Part shown: positions 9,455 through 20,576 of the stretch, piece after piece
How the letters are laid out: every line of letters begins with the position of its first letter
Position numbering within the stretch: position 1 is the first letter of the stretch
Assembly: GCF_000142905.1 (NCBI RefSeq)
Contig: NW_013657654.1
Coordinates: forward strand, 1-64,000
Source: Thecamonas trahens ATCC 50062
Taxonomy: Eukaryota; Apusozoa; Apusomonadida; Apusomonadidae
Length of the DNA: 64,000 nt
Direction: 5' to 3'
Made by a program: the position numbers and the translations under genes
Notes under the pieces: generated by a model
The model's database searches: none
The model's input: only the letters and a program-made list of their open reading frames with translations
Told to the model about the DNA's origin: nothing

Positions 9455-10129
9455 TGGGGACTGCCAGAGGGTGGTGCACTTTTTAACGTGCGGCGCTTAC
9501 TGGAGGCGGCTTGAGGCAAGGGTGAGTACCTCCATGGTGGGCTTCTCCGACAGCAACAACGCCGACAACGCGCACCAGGCAACGACGCAGGTGCTGGACC
9601 TCGTCCGTGCTTCGCCTGACTCGCACTTTGGACGTGGCATGCTTCGTCCTGGCCTGCTCGCGCAGATCAACGTGGCGCTCGGCTATCGGGCGCCGTCCAC
9701 GAGACGTCGTTGAGCGAGAACGCCTGCGCCGGGTACTCGGCCATCGGGCACAGAGGTTACGGTATGGCACGGGGCCAAATCGGGCCTACCTGAAGAGCAT
9801 TAGCACCAATATCGCTCTATTGATAGTCACGTCCATCACAGCTTCAGGCTATCCCAGCGGCACCGTCCTCGCCACCTCCTTCCGCCCCCTCCGATCGCCC
9901 ATAGCAGCCACCATCGGCCCCTGCACAACGTCATACAACGCAATCCCAGCCGCGGCTCATTTGACTCTACCCATTGCGAAGCTGTGTGCCCTCACACCCA
10001 GCCGTCTGTCTGTCTCCGCCCAATCGGTTTCTTCGTTTTCCTCCGTGTCGCACACTTCTCCCGCCACCCCACCCACCCACCCACCCACCCACCCCAGCCA
10101 CACACACACACACACCTCGACAGCACACC
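9454..10129. other. Intergenic region with a possible small gene and the pyrimidine-rich Ku70 leader
   Basis: The region lies between two divergent genes. The Ku70 side (10060-10129) is a (CCCA)n and (CA)n pyrimidine-rich leader. A small plus-strand frame sits at 9534-9713 and is listed separately. Otherwise I see no gene. Confidence 0.6.
9534..9713 (+). CDS. Possible small protein of unknown function
   Basis: Starts at ATG 9534 and encodes about 59 residues of ordinary composition (MVGFSDSNNADNAHQATTQV...LLAQINVALGYR) ending in an Arg run. Just before the stop, another frame becomes protein-like and continues to a TGA near 9792 (SLSENACAGYSAIGHRGYG), as if one base were missing near 9700. 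That pattern is also seen in well-supported genes of this window. No family is recognised. It could be a terminal exon or a fragment. Confidence 0.25.
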   Translation: MVGFSDSNNADNAHQATTQVLDLVRASPDSHFGRGMLRPGLLAQINVALGYRAPSTRRR

Positions 10130-12171
10130 ATGAACTCGAGTACCTTCTCCCTCGCCACAAGCACCCTTGCCGGCTCCGTCGCCGCCCATCGACGGGCGCA
10201 GGCAACGACGACTCGACATGGTCCTGGAACAACTTTGGCGAGTCGGGCTTCGAGTCCGGCTTTGTTGATGCCGGTGCCGACGACGACTCGGCTTCTGCTC
10301 AGCTCGCACCGCCCAAGAATGACGGTGTCCTTGTTCTCATCGATTGCTCGCCATCGATGATGGTGCCAGTCGAGAACACCCGGCCGAAGACCGAAGACGA
10401 CGACAGCGACGACGGCGATGACGACGACCTCAACGAGCCCGAGTCCGGCTACCGCCTTGCGCTCCGCGTCGCCAAGTACGTCATCCGCGACAAGATGATC
10501 TCTTCACCATCGAGCGTCATTGGCGTGTGTCTCTACGGCACTGCCGAGACCCGCAACTCGGCTGGATACTCTGGCATCTACATGCTCATCGACATGGACT
10601 TTCCGGACGTCTCCATGATCGAAAAGCTGGAGGACGAGTTGGCCAAGGACCCTTCAGAGCCGTTTGCCTACGGCCACTGGGAGCCTCCCGCAGGAACCAA
10701 CAATCAGTTCCCGTTCGAGACAGCGCTGTGCGCTTGCAACGAGCGCTACCAAAAGGTGACTCGGACCCGCCTCGGCGGCAAGCGTATCTGGCTCTTCACC
10801 AACAACGACAACCCAAACCCGACAGACCTTGCCCTCCGCCGCATGGCCCAGACTCGCGCCGAAGACCTGCTCCAGCTCAACATCGCCATCGAGCTCTTCG
10901 CCGTCGAGCCGCCACCGGTCCTCGCCCGCACCCCGTTTGACGTTCACAAGTTCTTCCTCAAGATCATCGCCGTCGACGAAGACTCTGACACCGGCGTTCC
11001 CGACTTCTCTGCCATGTCGCAGTTTTCCGAGATGCGCTCCTACTGCCGCCGCCGCATGCACCACAAGCGCGCCGCTGCCATTGTGCCATGGACCCTGTTT
11101 GACGGCGTCCAGGTCGGCGTCGAGATCTTCAACAACATCCAGCGTGAGAAGAAGACTCCTCATGTATGGCTCGATGCAGAGACCAACGAGCCGGTTCAGT
11201 CGCACCGCTCGTGGATCTGTGCCACCACCGGCGCCGAGCTCCAGCAGTCCCGCATCGCCACGGAGTACCGCTTCGGCGACCGCATGGTGCCCATCGCCCG
11301 CGACGAGATCAAGGCCATCAAAGCCTCCTTTGGCGAGCCCTCACTCACACTCATGGGATTTAAGCCGCGGTCCGCGCTCGCAAAGCACCACAACCTCCGC
11401 ACCGCGCAGTTTGTCTATCCCCACGAGAAGAACATCTCCGGCTCAACCCGCGCATTTGCCGCTCTCCACGACCGCATGATTGCCAAAGACAAGATCGCCA
11501 TCTGCCGCCTCATCACCCAGGCCGGCGGCGAGCCCCGCTTTGTTGCCCTCCTCCCGCAGCCCGAGGTTCGCAATCCCGAGACCCGCGTCATGATTCAAGG
11601 CCCGGGCATGCATCTCGTCACCCTGCCGTACGCCGACGACATCCGTGACCTCGCCATCTCAGGTCGTGACCTGCCGCCGCCCACAGCCCAGCAAGTCAAC
11701 GCCGCAAAGGCCGTCGTCACCAGCATCGACCTCGAGGAGTTTGACACCGACGCCTTTGCCGACCCTGCCATCCAGCGCCACCTCACTGCGCTCGAGTCCA
11801 TGGCCCTCCAGCGCGACGACGTTGGCGAGGTCGAGGACGCCGTCATGCCCGACGAGGAGGCCATGGCCGACTTTGCCGAAGAGATCAATGGCTTTGCTGC
11901 CGCGGTCTACCCTCCGGACTACGTCCCGCCCACAAAGGCTGTTCCCAGCCGTAAGCGCAAGGCCACTTCCTCAGCCGCCGGCCCCGCCGCAAAGCGCTCC
12001 AAGCCCGCGCAGCCGCTCGACTGGCTCACGCTCGCCAACCAGGGCAAGCTGGGCAAGGCCACCGTCGCCACCCTCCGCGACTACCTCAACTCCGAGGGGA
12101 TCGCCATTCCGGCACGCGCCAAGAAGGCGGACCTCATTTCCCTGGTCAAGGTTCATCTCGGCGTCGCTTGA
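10130..12171 (+). CDS. XRCC6: Ku70, DNA-end-binding subunit of the Ku heterodimer
   Basis: Ku70 pairs with Ku80 to form a ring on broken DNA ends and recruits non-homologous end-joining factors in the nucleus. The gene model has ATG at 10130, a 10-nt first exon and a 62-nt GT-AG intron (10140-10201), giving a protein of about 659 residues. This junction joins in phase to an acidic N-terminus (DDSTWSWNN...). A vWA-like domain follows (VLVLIDCSPSMM), then the Ku core beta-barrel (LTLMGFKPRSAL, NISGSTRAFAAL) and a C-terminal SAP domain (about 620-655, GKATVATLRDYLNSEGI). The SAP domain separates Ku70 from Ku80. A short acidic insert (EDDDSDDGDDDD) follows the first vWA strand. The coding exon is continuous with no frame break. 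The gene converges on COQ2, 23 bp from its stop. Confidence 0.93.
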
Positions 12172-12194
12172 GTCGGCGCCGCCTCTAAACTGCA

Positions 12195-13265
12195 TCACAG
12201 CGCAGACACCAGCGCGTCCGCCACAAAGCCCGACGCCACCAGCGCCCCATACTGCGAGTTGGCCCGGAACTTGGCCACGGCGTCAGTCGCCGAGTCCAAC
12301 TGGAGGCTCGCCACCTGCCACGCAAGGTGGGCCCCGCCGCCCACAACCGACAGCGCAAAGAACGGCGCGCCCAGCCCCGCCATCACCCCCGACACCGCGA
12401 GCAAGCCGGTGGACGCCGCCGCAAACGCGCCCAGGTATGCCCGCGGCGCATGCGCCGTCGCCAGCGCAGACGACTTGATCCCGACCTTGACATCGTCCTT
12501 CATGTCGGAACGCGCGTAGATTGTGTCGTACAGAAGCGTCCACGCCACTCCAGACCCGTACAGCGGCGCGAGAACCTCGAACGGCATGCCCAATGCGGAG
12601 CCCGACTGCGCGGCATACCCGAGCCACACGCCCCAGTTAAAGGTGAGGCCCAGAAAGAGCTGCGGCCAGTACGTGATCCGCTTCATGTATGGATATGCCA
12701 CTACAAGCCCAAGCGACGACGCCCCAAGCGCAATCGTCGACAAATCATACTGCGCGAGAATGCCGAGCCCGGCAAAGCCGTGCCCGACCACGTACGCCGC
12801 CGCCTGCCTGCGGGTCAGCTCGCCCGACGCCAGCGGACGGTCACGTGTCCGCTCTACGCTTCGATCCAGCTCGGCATCCCACATGTCGTTGACCACGCAA
12901 CCCGCCGAGCGCATGATGAGTGCACCTGCGCCAAACAGCGCCACGTTGCTCACCAGGGCCGGCAGCGCCTCCGGCAGGCCGTCCGCTGCCGCCGCAAGCG
13001 TCAGCGACCACGTACACGGCCACATCAGCAGCCATGTCCCAATCGGCCGATCTGCACGCGACAGTCGCAGGTACGGCTGCATCCACTTGGGGCTTTTGGC
13101 CACCCACGAGACCGCCGGTGGATCCAGCGCGTTGTACGCCACCCCGCGCCGGCAACGCGTCACGCACGCCGCCACCACCACCTGCCCGCCGCCTCGCCCG
13201 CCGCCCACCGCCGCAGCTCCCCATCCTGCCGACATCATCGGCACACGCCGAGCCACTCCCAGCAT
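12195..13265 (-). CDS. COQ2: 4-hydroxybenzoate polyprenyltransferase (COQ2)
   Basis: COQ2 attaches the polyprenyl tail to 4-hydroxybenzoate in ubiquinone synthesis at the mitochondrial inner membrane. The 356-residue protein has an Arg-rich, acid-free N-terminus typical of a mitochondrial presequence. UbiA-family transmembrane helices follow, with the two Asp-rich motifs: NDMWDAELDRSVERT (about 125) for prenyl-diphosphate/Mg binding and YDTIYARSDMKDD (about 245). RPLASGELT after the first motif is a COQ2/UbiA signature. The ATG at 13265 gives normal family length. The gene is divergent from the RluA/HemK fusion gene across ~150 bp. Confidence 0.93.
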   Translation of the reverse strand: MLGVARRVPMMSAGWGAAAVGGGRGGGQVVVAACVTRCRRGVAYNALDPPAVSWVAKSPKWMQPYLRLSRADRPIGTWLLMWPCTWSLTLAAAADGLPEALPALVSNVALFGAGALIMRSAGCVVNDMWDAELDRSVERTRDRPLASGELTRRQAAAYVVGHGFAGLGILAQYDLSTIALGASSLGLVVAYPYMKRITYWPQLFLGLTFNWGVWLGYAAQSGSALGMPFEVLAPLYGSGVAWTLLYDTIYARSDMKDDVKVGIKSSALATAHAPRAYLGAFAAASTGLLAVSGVMAGLGAPFFALSVVGGGAHLAWQVASLQLDSATDAVAKFRANSQYGALVASGFVADALVSAL

Positions 13266-13418
13266 GTCACTACTCCTCGCGCCACTTCCTGCTGTGTGTT
13301 GCCCTCCCTAGAAACGCTGACCTCCACGCTCGTCGCCGCGTCGCTCAGCGAGTCGAGTGCCACGCTGCCGTCGTCCACGCCAGCCGCTGCCGTAGCCACT
13401 CACGCAGAGTCTCGGGCC
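13266..13418. promoter_or_regulatory. Putative bidirectional promoter between COQ2 and the RluA/HemK gene
   Basis: Only 153 bp separate the two divergent start codons, so both promoters must lie here or overlap the coding ends. The frame upstream of 13419 is open on the plus strand, so the start of the plus gene could lie slightly further up. No TATA-like element is clear. Confidence 0.4.
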
Positions 13419-15619
13419 ATGCACCTCACCCGTCTCCGCTTTGCCCAGGCCTCTCTCTCAGCCATGTCTACCACAGACATTACTGTCCGTGGTGAGACGG
13501 CCGTCATCGACGTCTCGCGCTATCCGCACACTCGGGTCGACTCGCTCCTCTCGCGCTACTTTCCACGCCTCTTCCCCACACGCAAGGAGGCGGCAAAGGC
13601 GATCTCTGCTGGTCGGCTTCGAATGGGTGTCGGGATGTACGAGGAGACTGCCGGAGAGTGCGTGGCTAATGGTGGATTGGAAGCGCCCGAGGCCGGCTGG
13701 CTGGCGCTGGCACTTGACCCCATCGCCAAAGCCGTCCTCGCCACGGCTGTTGTCCACGACGACGATGGTCGCAAGCTGCTGCAGCGGACCGTCACTGTTC
13801 CCGACTCTGCTGAAGGCGGCATCAAGATCATCAACGCCGCCCTCGCGTGGTTTGCTGACATGGGCCTTTCTGGCCGCAAGCCTGTCCGCCGGCTCATCGG
13901 TGCCCGCGCCTTTGCCGTCGACGACGTCACCGTGGCGACCAACGTCTTTGTTGCCGCCGGCTCGCGCCTCACGCTCCGCCTTCCGATGCAGCCGCTCGCG
14001 CAACTCCGCTCGTCGATCGCCGCCACCATGGCTGTGGTTGTCGTCTACGAAGACAGCGTCATGGCGGTGGTGGCCAAGCCAGTCGGACTCTCGCCAGAGG
14101 CTCGCGGCCGGACCCCGAGCCTCCGTGGCCTCCTCCCGCAACTCTTTCCTCCCCATCTCCTCCCGCCACACCTCATGCCTGCTGACCCGATGCCGGTACC
14201 GCGGCTGGCAAGCATGCTTGACAAGCATGTCTCGGGCCTTATGGTTGTTGTCAAGTCGCGCTCGGTCCAAGACTCGTGGGGCATCGGAACGTACACTGCG
14301 TGCCGCGCTGGCGGCTCGACCATCGTCACCGGGTGGGAGGCGCTTGTTGTCGGCGAGCTTGGCGACGTCGGCCAAGTGCTCTGCCTTGGCACCACCTACC
14401 CAAATAACGACCGCTGGTCGCAGATCGAGCCGGAGATGACTGTCGTCCCGGTGGCGTGCGAGGTCGGCGTGCCTGATGTCGTCGACGGCGCCACGCCTGG
14501 CCTCTGCTGCGGCGACCATGCTACCACCGTCCATGTCGCCGTTGTGGCACGCGGAAGCTCGAACAATCTCGAGTCCATTTCACGAGTCCGCGCCGTTGTT
14601 GTCCGCGACGGAGGCGCCATTCGCGCCGTCCCTCGCCTGCTCCGGGATGCAGGCACCCGGTCATCGGCTGCGGCAAGGGCATGTACCAGTCTCGGACGAG
14701 AACATCATTCGTCCACGCCGGCGAGCTGGCGCTGGTCCATCCAGTGCACGGCACAACGCTGTACGTGCAGACCCCGGTCGATGCGAGGTTCGAGACCAAG
14801 CTCGCGCGTGAAGCCAGCTTTCACTCGATCAAGGCTGCTGCCAAGGAGGCTGCTATTGCTGCAGCTATTGCTGAGCCAGACTCCAAGTGGACTGAAGACG
14901 ACCGCGAGGCGATGCAGCGGCTGCCGATTCCGTACTTGCTGGGCAAAGCCCGGTTTGCTGGCCTCGAGTTTACTGTCACCAACGACGTTCTCGTCCCGCG
15001 AGTCTCGTCCGAGCCGCTGGTCGATGCTGCCGTGGCGGCGCTAGCCGCACGCCAGCTACCGGTCACAGTGGTAGATCTTGGCACCGGATCGGGCTGCCTG
15101 ATTGTGGCGGTGATGGCCAAGCTCTTTGCTGCCGGCGTCGCAGTCGACGCGGTCCGCGGCGTTGGTGTCGACATCTCGCCGCAGGCTCTGGCTGTGGCAC
15201 GGCAGAATGCGTTGGCACTGCTGCCAGGCGAAGCTGACATCACGTTTGTAGAAGGCGACTTTGCAGCGCTTGACGTCCTCGGCCTGACTGGCGTTGATGT
15301 AGTGGTGTGCAACCCGCCGTACCTTGCATCGCGGGCGCCGACCGCCTACGATGCCGCGAGCACGCTCGTCGCCGAGCCGGAGATTGCGGTGGTGGCTAGC
15401 GAGGCCGGGCGGGGCGCATACCTCGCCCTCGCCGCCGCCTTTCAGCGCACGCCGGACTTTCTTGCCCGCACTATTCCTGGCGAGCTTGTGCTTGAGGTTG
15501 GCGGCCACCACCGGAACGAGAGCATCGCGGCCGAGTTTGCGCCTCAGTTTGAGGTTGTCGACGAGCTTGTGACGCCTCAGGGAGCGGCGCGCGGGCTGCG
15601 GCTGCGGGTATGCATCTAA
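13419..15619 (+). CDS. Fused RluA-type pseudouridine synthase and HemK/PrmC-type methyltransferase
   Basis: About 733 residues after bridging one frame break. The N-terminal half has an S4-like RNA-binding segment (RVDSLLSRYFPRLFPTRKEA) and a second S4-like repeat (about 13870-13980). An RluA catalytic core follows (VVYEDSVMAVVAKPVG, then LDKHVSGLMVVVKS, which keeps the catalytic Asp although the usual HR before it reads SM). The core ends with the family's HPVIGCGKG and HAGELALVHPV. It continues directly into a class I methyltransferase: NDVLVPRVSSEPLV, SAM motif VVDLGTGSGCLIVAV and catalytic NPPY (CNPPYLAS near 15310). HemK/PrmC enzymes methylate the Gln of release-factor GGQ motifs. The frame changes at 14654, inside the conserved GHPVIG turn, as if one C were missing. 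An organellar role in rRNA modification plus translation termination is inference. Confidence 0.8.
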
Positions 15620-15671
15620 CTCGTCGCCCGCCAGCTGGCCGATGTGTTTCATTTGAGAGGCTCCTCAAAGG

Positions 15672-17253
15672 TTATGCTGCGGTCTCTGGGACGACATCCA
15701 TGTCAGTGGGCGAAGTGTCGGCTGGCGGAGCAGGCGCCGAAGAGGGCGCGGCGACGTCCATGGGCTCAGGCGTCGGGTTGGCGGCGGGAGTGGTGGACGC
15801 GGCAGGAGTCGCCGAAGCAGCAACGACAGGCAGGGTGGGTGACGGGGCGGTCGACACCGATGCCGACGCCGACGCGGCCTTGGCCTCCACAAACGAAGCC
15901 TGCATGGCCTTGAGGCGCTCGGCGTTCTCGCGGAGCGCGTCTGCGTCGAGGTTGCGTGAACGCTTGCGCTTGCCCATGAGGCGAATGGCCTCAAACGACG
16001 GGTCGTTCTGCCCGTAGGCGAGCGAAGTCTGCCACGAGCGAGCGCACTGCATCATGGGCGACGACTGGTTGAAGAGGGCGCGGACGGCGCGGGTAAAGGT
16101 GACGTCGCTCGGGTAGCTCTTGGCGTCGGTGCCGACAGACTCGGGCACGCCCTCTGGCATGAGCTTGAGCAAGCGCACACGATCGCGAGCCTTGAGCCGC
16201 ATAAACGCTTCATAGTTAAGGACTCGCGAGAGATCGGCGCCCACCAACAGCGACGACGACGAGGTCAACATCTCGTCAATCTCTTCGCGGTTCATCTTGC
16301 GCAGCTGTTGCGAGAGCGGAATAGACGACTTGCCGGCCATCGTCGGCTTGACATGCTGCGGGCCACGGTCCTTGGCCGCCGAGACCTTGGGCGGCTTGAG
16401 CTTCTGCTTGTCCGCGAGATGCACGTACCGCTTCGCCATCTCCTCAGCAATCTCGGCGGCGCGCTCCGGCTCGGACCGCACCGCGTGCGACCGCGACGGA
16501 AGCGACGCAAACCGAAACGAGACCCTCAGCGAGCGATCCACAAAGTGCGGCGCGTCATCGTTGTCCACAATCTGCTGGTAATGGATCGCGGCCTTGGTCG
16601 GATGCCGCGCCGTCGCCGCCTCGCGCCCGAGCACCGGCAGCGACGCCAGCGTCTCCTTGGAAAGCTGCCACGCCGAGGCCACAAGCTCAAAGCACGGCGA
16701 CGAGCCGAGCTCGCCCAACACAAGTGCCCGCAGCTCGGCCGCGTTGAGATCACGCGGCAGATGCCGCTTGCGCAAATTGCGCACGTCCTCCACAATGTTG
16801 TCAAACAGCAAGCCCTGGGCGCATCAAGCGGAAACGGGGGGGGGGGGGGGGGGTAGAAGGAAAGAGGGTGAGTGTCGGCATTGCCTTGATCAACAGACAT
16901 ATATACGCGCATATATATATATATATATATGTATGTACATGGAAGCGAGCAGCAAGCAGGGGAGGGGCGGGGGAGGGGAGGTGGACACGTACTCGGCAGC
17001 CGTGCTTGACAAAGACCGAGAGCAGCATGGACCGGACGCCCGTGGTCCGGGTATGCGGCTCGGTGGCCTGCGGCGGGAGCGCAGGCACAGCCGGTGTCAC
17101 CGGGAGTGTGGCACCTGCTCCCGGCTTGATGTCTGCCTCTGTAGACGTCTCCATACCCACCACAGCGGGCCCAGTCCCAGGCGCTGCCGGTGGCGTAGCA
17201 GCCACGGGCGCAGCAGTGGCTGGAACGACCTCTACCTCCATGGGTGCTGCCAT
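15672..17253 (-). CDS. Asx-like DEUBAD-domain protein
   Basis: Two exons (17253-16993 and 16814-15672) with a 178-nt intron containing poly-G and (TA)n tracts. The GT-AG junction joins in phase 0 and gives about 467 residues. The N-terminus is Ala/Pro/Thr-rich. A DEUBAD (ASXH) domain lies at about 270-365: LLVGADLSRVLNYEAF, then RVRLLKLMPEGVPESVGTD, then CARSWQTSLAYGQ. This is the pattern of Asx/ASXL proteins, which activate the BAP1/UCH37-type deubiquitinases. A KRKRSR basic patch follows, then an Ala/Pro/Thr tail. The HARE-HTH and PHD finger of animal ASXL are not seen. INO80G/NFRKB or another DEUBAD protein is the alternative. Confidence 0.62.
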
Positions 17254-17660
17254 GGCGAGAACCGTGTCTATTGCTATGTGGGGAGGGAGAGAGGGAAAGG
17301 TAGGGGTGAGGGCGCCGTGGGGAAGTAGGTAGTACGGAGGCGCCGACGAGTGTGTGGCGTTGTGGCCAGGCTGGCTGGAGGTGGTCCCAGCTCGGCGACA
17401 GCGCTAGCTGGCTCGCTACCTCGCTCGCTGGGCAGGCGGCTGGCGGCTGACGGCTGGCCGTGGTCGAATGAGAGAATCATGATTCTGTCGAATCGGCCAT
17501 TGTTCACGATCCACCGGCCAAGCGCGGCACGTCGAAGCCGTAGTAACTCCTCTCCGGACTTCCTCCCTCCCCCCTCCTTCCTCTCGCCCCATTTGCTTCG
17601 TCAGTCTCCCCTGCAAGCCACCCGCCACCTCAGCATCTGCTGGGAACTCGGCCGGCTTCT
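17254..17660. other. Intergenic, divergent promoters
   Basis: Lies between the divergent Asx-like and Ser-rich genes. It contains the degenerate palindromic segment GAGAATCATGATTCTGTCG (17471-17489) and pyrimidine runs before 17661. No gene is seen. Confidence 0.5.
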
Positions 17661-19361
17661 ATGGAGGCTCCGTCAGCAATGGCGCTCGAGTCGCCGCGCT
17701 TGGGCTATCCCACTGCGCCCTCCATCCCAATTACCATTCCCACTCTCAACCTGACCGGCTCGTCCTTCCCGCGCCCCTCGCGCCCAGACCCTGTCCAGGA
17801 CCACCGGCGTCCGGCAGCGTTCTCCCCGCCGTCCTCGGCCGGCTCTTTCCCTACGCTCCCTCTCAAGAGCACCGTGGTACGCTCCCTGTTCCTTCCCCCC
17901 TCCCAGCTGGCTCCTCCTGTCCTCAGCCTAGTCGCCTGGCTATTATTGGACGTCGCGATGACGCGGTCACGCGCAAGCCAGCCTCCCCCCCCCCCCTTCC
18001 CCCCCAACTCCTGAAGGCCCTAGTCTGCTTCGGCTGTCCTGCCTGGGCCCAAGGCTAGCGCAAGGGGATACCACCTGTGCTAGGCAAAGGAATAACCTGT
18101 AGGCACTTGTCCCCTTCCTGCTGCACGCCTTGTACTCCTGCTCCACCGCCGCCCCCCTGCAATGTCGCCATCGAAGGCAATGTCTCATTGGCGCCGTTTG
18201 GCCGTTTCTACCTCGGTTGGCCCTGAGCCTCGCTTCGCCTGAGCACCAGCGAGGCATGGAATCCAGCCGCGAGCGGGTTACGCTTGCTCCAAGTGCTCGT
18301 CATTGTGCACCATGGTGGCCGGTGGTAGTATCTACTGCCTCTCGTCCTCGCGGAGCTTCTACAGGAGCTCTACCGCCTGGTGTCAAGGCTGCAAGCGCCG
18401 GCTCGGTGGCGGCGTGTCGCTCTTTGTGTTTTTTTTTTGCTTCTGGCGAACGTTTTTCGCCACCAGCAGCGACCTTCCTCCCCCCTAAGGTAGCCGACCG
18501 GGGCGTGGGTGCAAGGAGAGTGCGAGAGCGAGAGCACACGCCACACGCCACTCACCCTCTCCGAAACTTTGCGGACACGTGTGAACGTAGGCGTCGTCGT
18601 CTTCCGAGTCTGTTTCGCCTGTGAGCAACCTGCGGTCAATGCTGCAAGGTAGTCTGGGCATGGCGTCGGGAGGCTCCGCCCGTCTCATGGGCTGCCCGCC
18701 GCCGCCCACGCCTGCGTCGACGCCGCGGTCGCTCCGCGGTGGCGTTGGCACCTCGCCGTCGGAGATGTACGCGGCGTACGCGGCCGGCAACGCCCGCAGC
18801 GAGGCCGAAGGCGACGGCGACGGGTCGGGCGACTACTCGTCGGACACCGAGTCGTTCGGCGCGTCTGGCCCGCTTGAGTGCGTCGGCGTCCTTGAGATGG
18901 ACCAGGAGGAGGCTTCGCCGATGGTGTCGGCGACAGTCATCCGGTCCGGGCGCCGCCCGGGCATGCCCACGGCGTCGCTTGTCGACGTCTTTCCACCGAC
19001 CGAGCCGCTCTTCCGCGGCTACGTCGGCAAGCGCGGGACTTGTGGCGAGCCCGAAATCCAGGTCCTTGGCGACGGCTTTGCTGCCCGCGCCCGGACCCGC
19101 AAGCGCCGGTCAGACTCGGACGGCAACGATGACGACTACGGCCCGCAGACCTCGCCGAACGCCCCGTACTCGGTCCCGCCCTCCATTTCATCCTCGCCCT
19201 CGGGCCTCTTCATTGCTGGCCAGGGCCAGTCCTCGCGTCGCTCATCGCACTCGACTTCGCCCTCGCCCATGCCGGGCGCCTACGGCTCGCCCGTCGTCGC
19301 CATGCACGCGTTTGCCGCCATCCCGGCTCGCGCCTCCAAGAAGAAGCGCGGTCTCAACTGA
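17661..19361 (+). CDS. Ser/Pro-rich hypothetical nuclear protein
   Basis: Not recognised. The proposed first exon is 17661-17876 (Pro/Ser-rich, ending TLPLKSTV), joined in phase 0 through a long intron (17877-18590, GTACGC...GTAG) to exon 18591-19361. The product is about 328 residues. It is mostly disordered: acidic Ser/Asp stretches (GDYSSDTESFG), a basic RTRKRRSDSDGNDDD patch, Ser/Pro runs and a terminal KKKRG that resembles a nuclear localisation signal. A short non-repetitive piece (LVDVFPPTEPLFRGYVGKRG) near 19000 may be a functional motif. The second exon is well supported by its coding character. The link to the first exon is a splice-phase inference, and the intron is long for this window. 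Confidence 0.45.
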
Positions 19362-20415
19362 CGCCACGCTATGCTCAGCCATGCTTAGCCGGGCTCTCTC
19401 CCACCTGGGCCAATAATGTAAAGATGGACCCAGATACTGAAACTCTATAGATGCGCTTTGAACACTACATGAGCACGTATGATGAAGACAGTTGTGTTTG
19501 CTGTGTTTGTTTGACCATCAGGAGCCCGATCGCAAGCCAACTGCGACCGGGTCTGTGTGCAATGCACAGCACGTGTGCACTTGCACGCCTGCGAATTGAG
19601 CCGGCACGGGGCTAACGCCGATGCTGGCCAGAGGCAGCAAGAGCGAATCGAGACTGGTCAAGCCTCGACATGGCTCCTTCTCATTGGCCACGGTGCCACT
19701 GCACGCAAGGTGGAGGTGTGAAAGACGGTGGGTGAGTGACCGCGCTGGCAATCGCCTGCGACAGCGGTATGAGAGGAGAGAGGGGAGGGGAGGATGGCAG
19801 ACTGTACGAGCTAATGGAGACGCAGGGCAGGTGGTGTTGCACAAGCGCACTATGATGCTCTATTCTATTGCTATGGGAGAGCCGTCGTAGCAAGACGGCA
19901 GCAGCAAGATGAGGACAATGTCAGCCAGCATTCTCATCATCATCACCATCGTCATCATTCCAAGGAACAACAACAACAACGACAACAACAAAAAATATAA
20001 AGCACACACACCGTCCTCTGCATGCAGGGGCGCAATGTCCAAGCCCCCCCCTGGACGACAGGAGAGAAAGACTCTCTCCCATCGGGGGGGTCCGGCACCC
20101 TTGCGAGGCGACCAGACCGGGAGTAAAGAAAGGGCCACCAAAACAACAGCCTCCACATCCCCGCTCCGTCTCCCCACATCACCTCCTCACACACGCACGC
20201 CTCCACAGCCCTCAAAGAAGGAACAGTAGCGGTCATAGTGTGGATAAAGTGGAGGGGTTGGGGGAGGGGAGGAGGGGAGGAGGGGCTGGTAGGTGATGCC
20301 GGGCTCTGGATGCTACCCACTCTCCGTGGGAGGGGAGGGGGAAGAAGGGATGAGGGATGACACGGGCGAGGGGGGAGGGGGGGGGAGCTGGGTACATACA
20401 GAGCAGGTGTGTGGG

Positions 20416-20447
<32 letters not shown>

Positions 20448-20576
20448 CGTGTGCGTGAGAGAGAGTGAGTGGGTGAGCTAGGTTGGTAGGTTGTTCATCG
20501 CAAGGAGAGAGTGAGGTGTTTGCCCAAGCACAAGGCAGGCCAAGGCCAAGGCCAAGTCACAACAAAGCGGGCGCGA
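19362..20576. other. Intergenic region with microsatellites, no supported gene
   Basis: About 1.2 kb between the 3' ends of two convergent genes. It contains an (AAC)n stretch near 19965-19990, poly-G/GGGA-rich DNA at 20250-20390 and (GT)n at about 20409-20448 followed by GA repeats. Short frames encode low-complexity peptides only. No tRNA-like cloverleaf was noticed. Confidence 0.55.

Noticed and set aside
10140-10201. Reading Ku70 from an in-frame start far upstream without an intron
   Set aside because: The upstream frame is CCCA/CACA-repeat peptide. The ATG at 10130 with a 62-nt GT-AG intron joins exactly in phase.
19362-20576. Small frames such as 19909-20229 as genes
   Set aside because: They are driven by AAC repeats and Pro/Thr runs, have no conserved features and lie between convergent genes.
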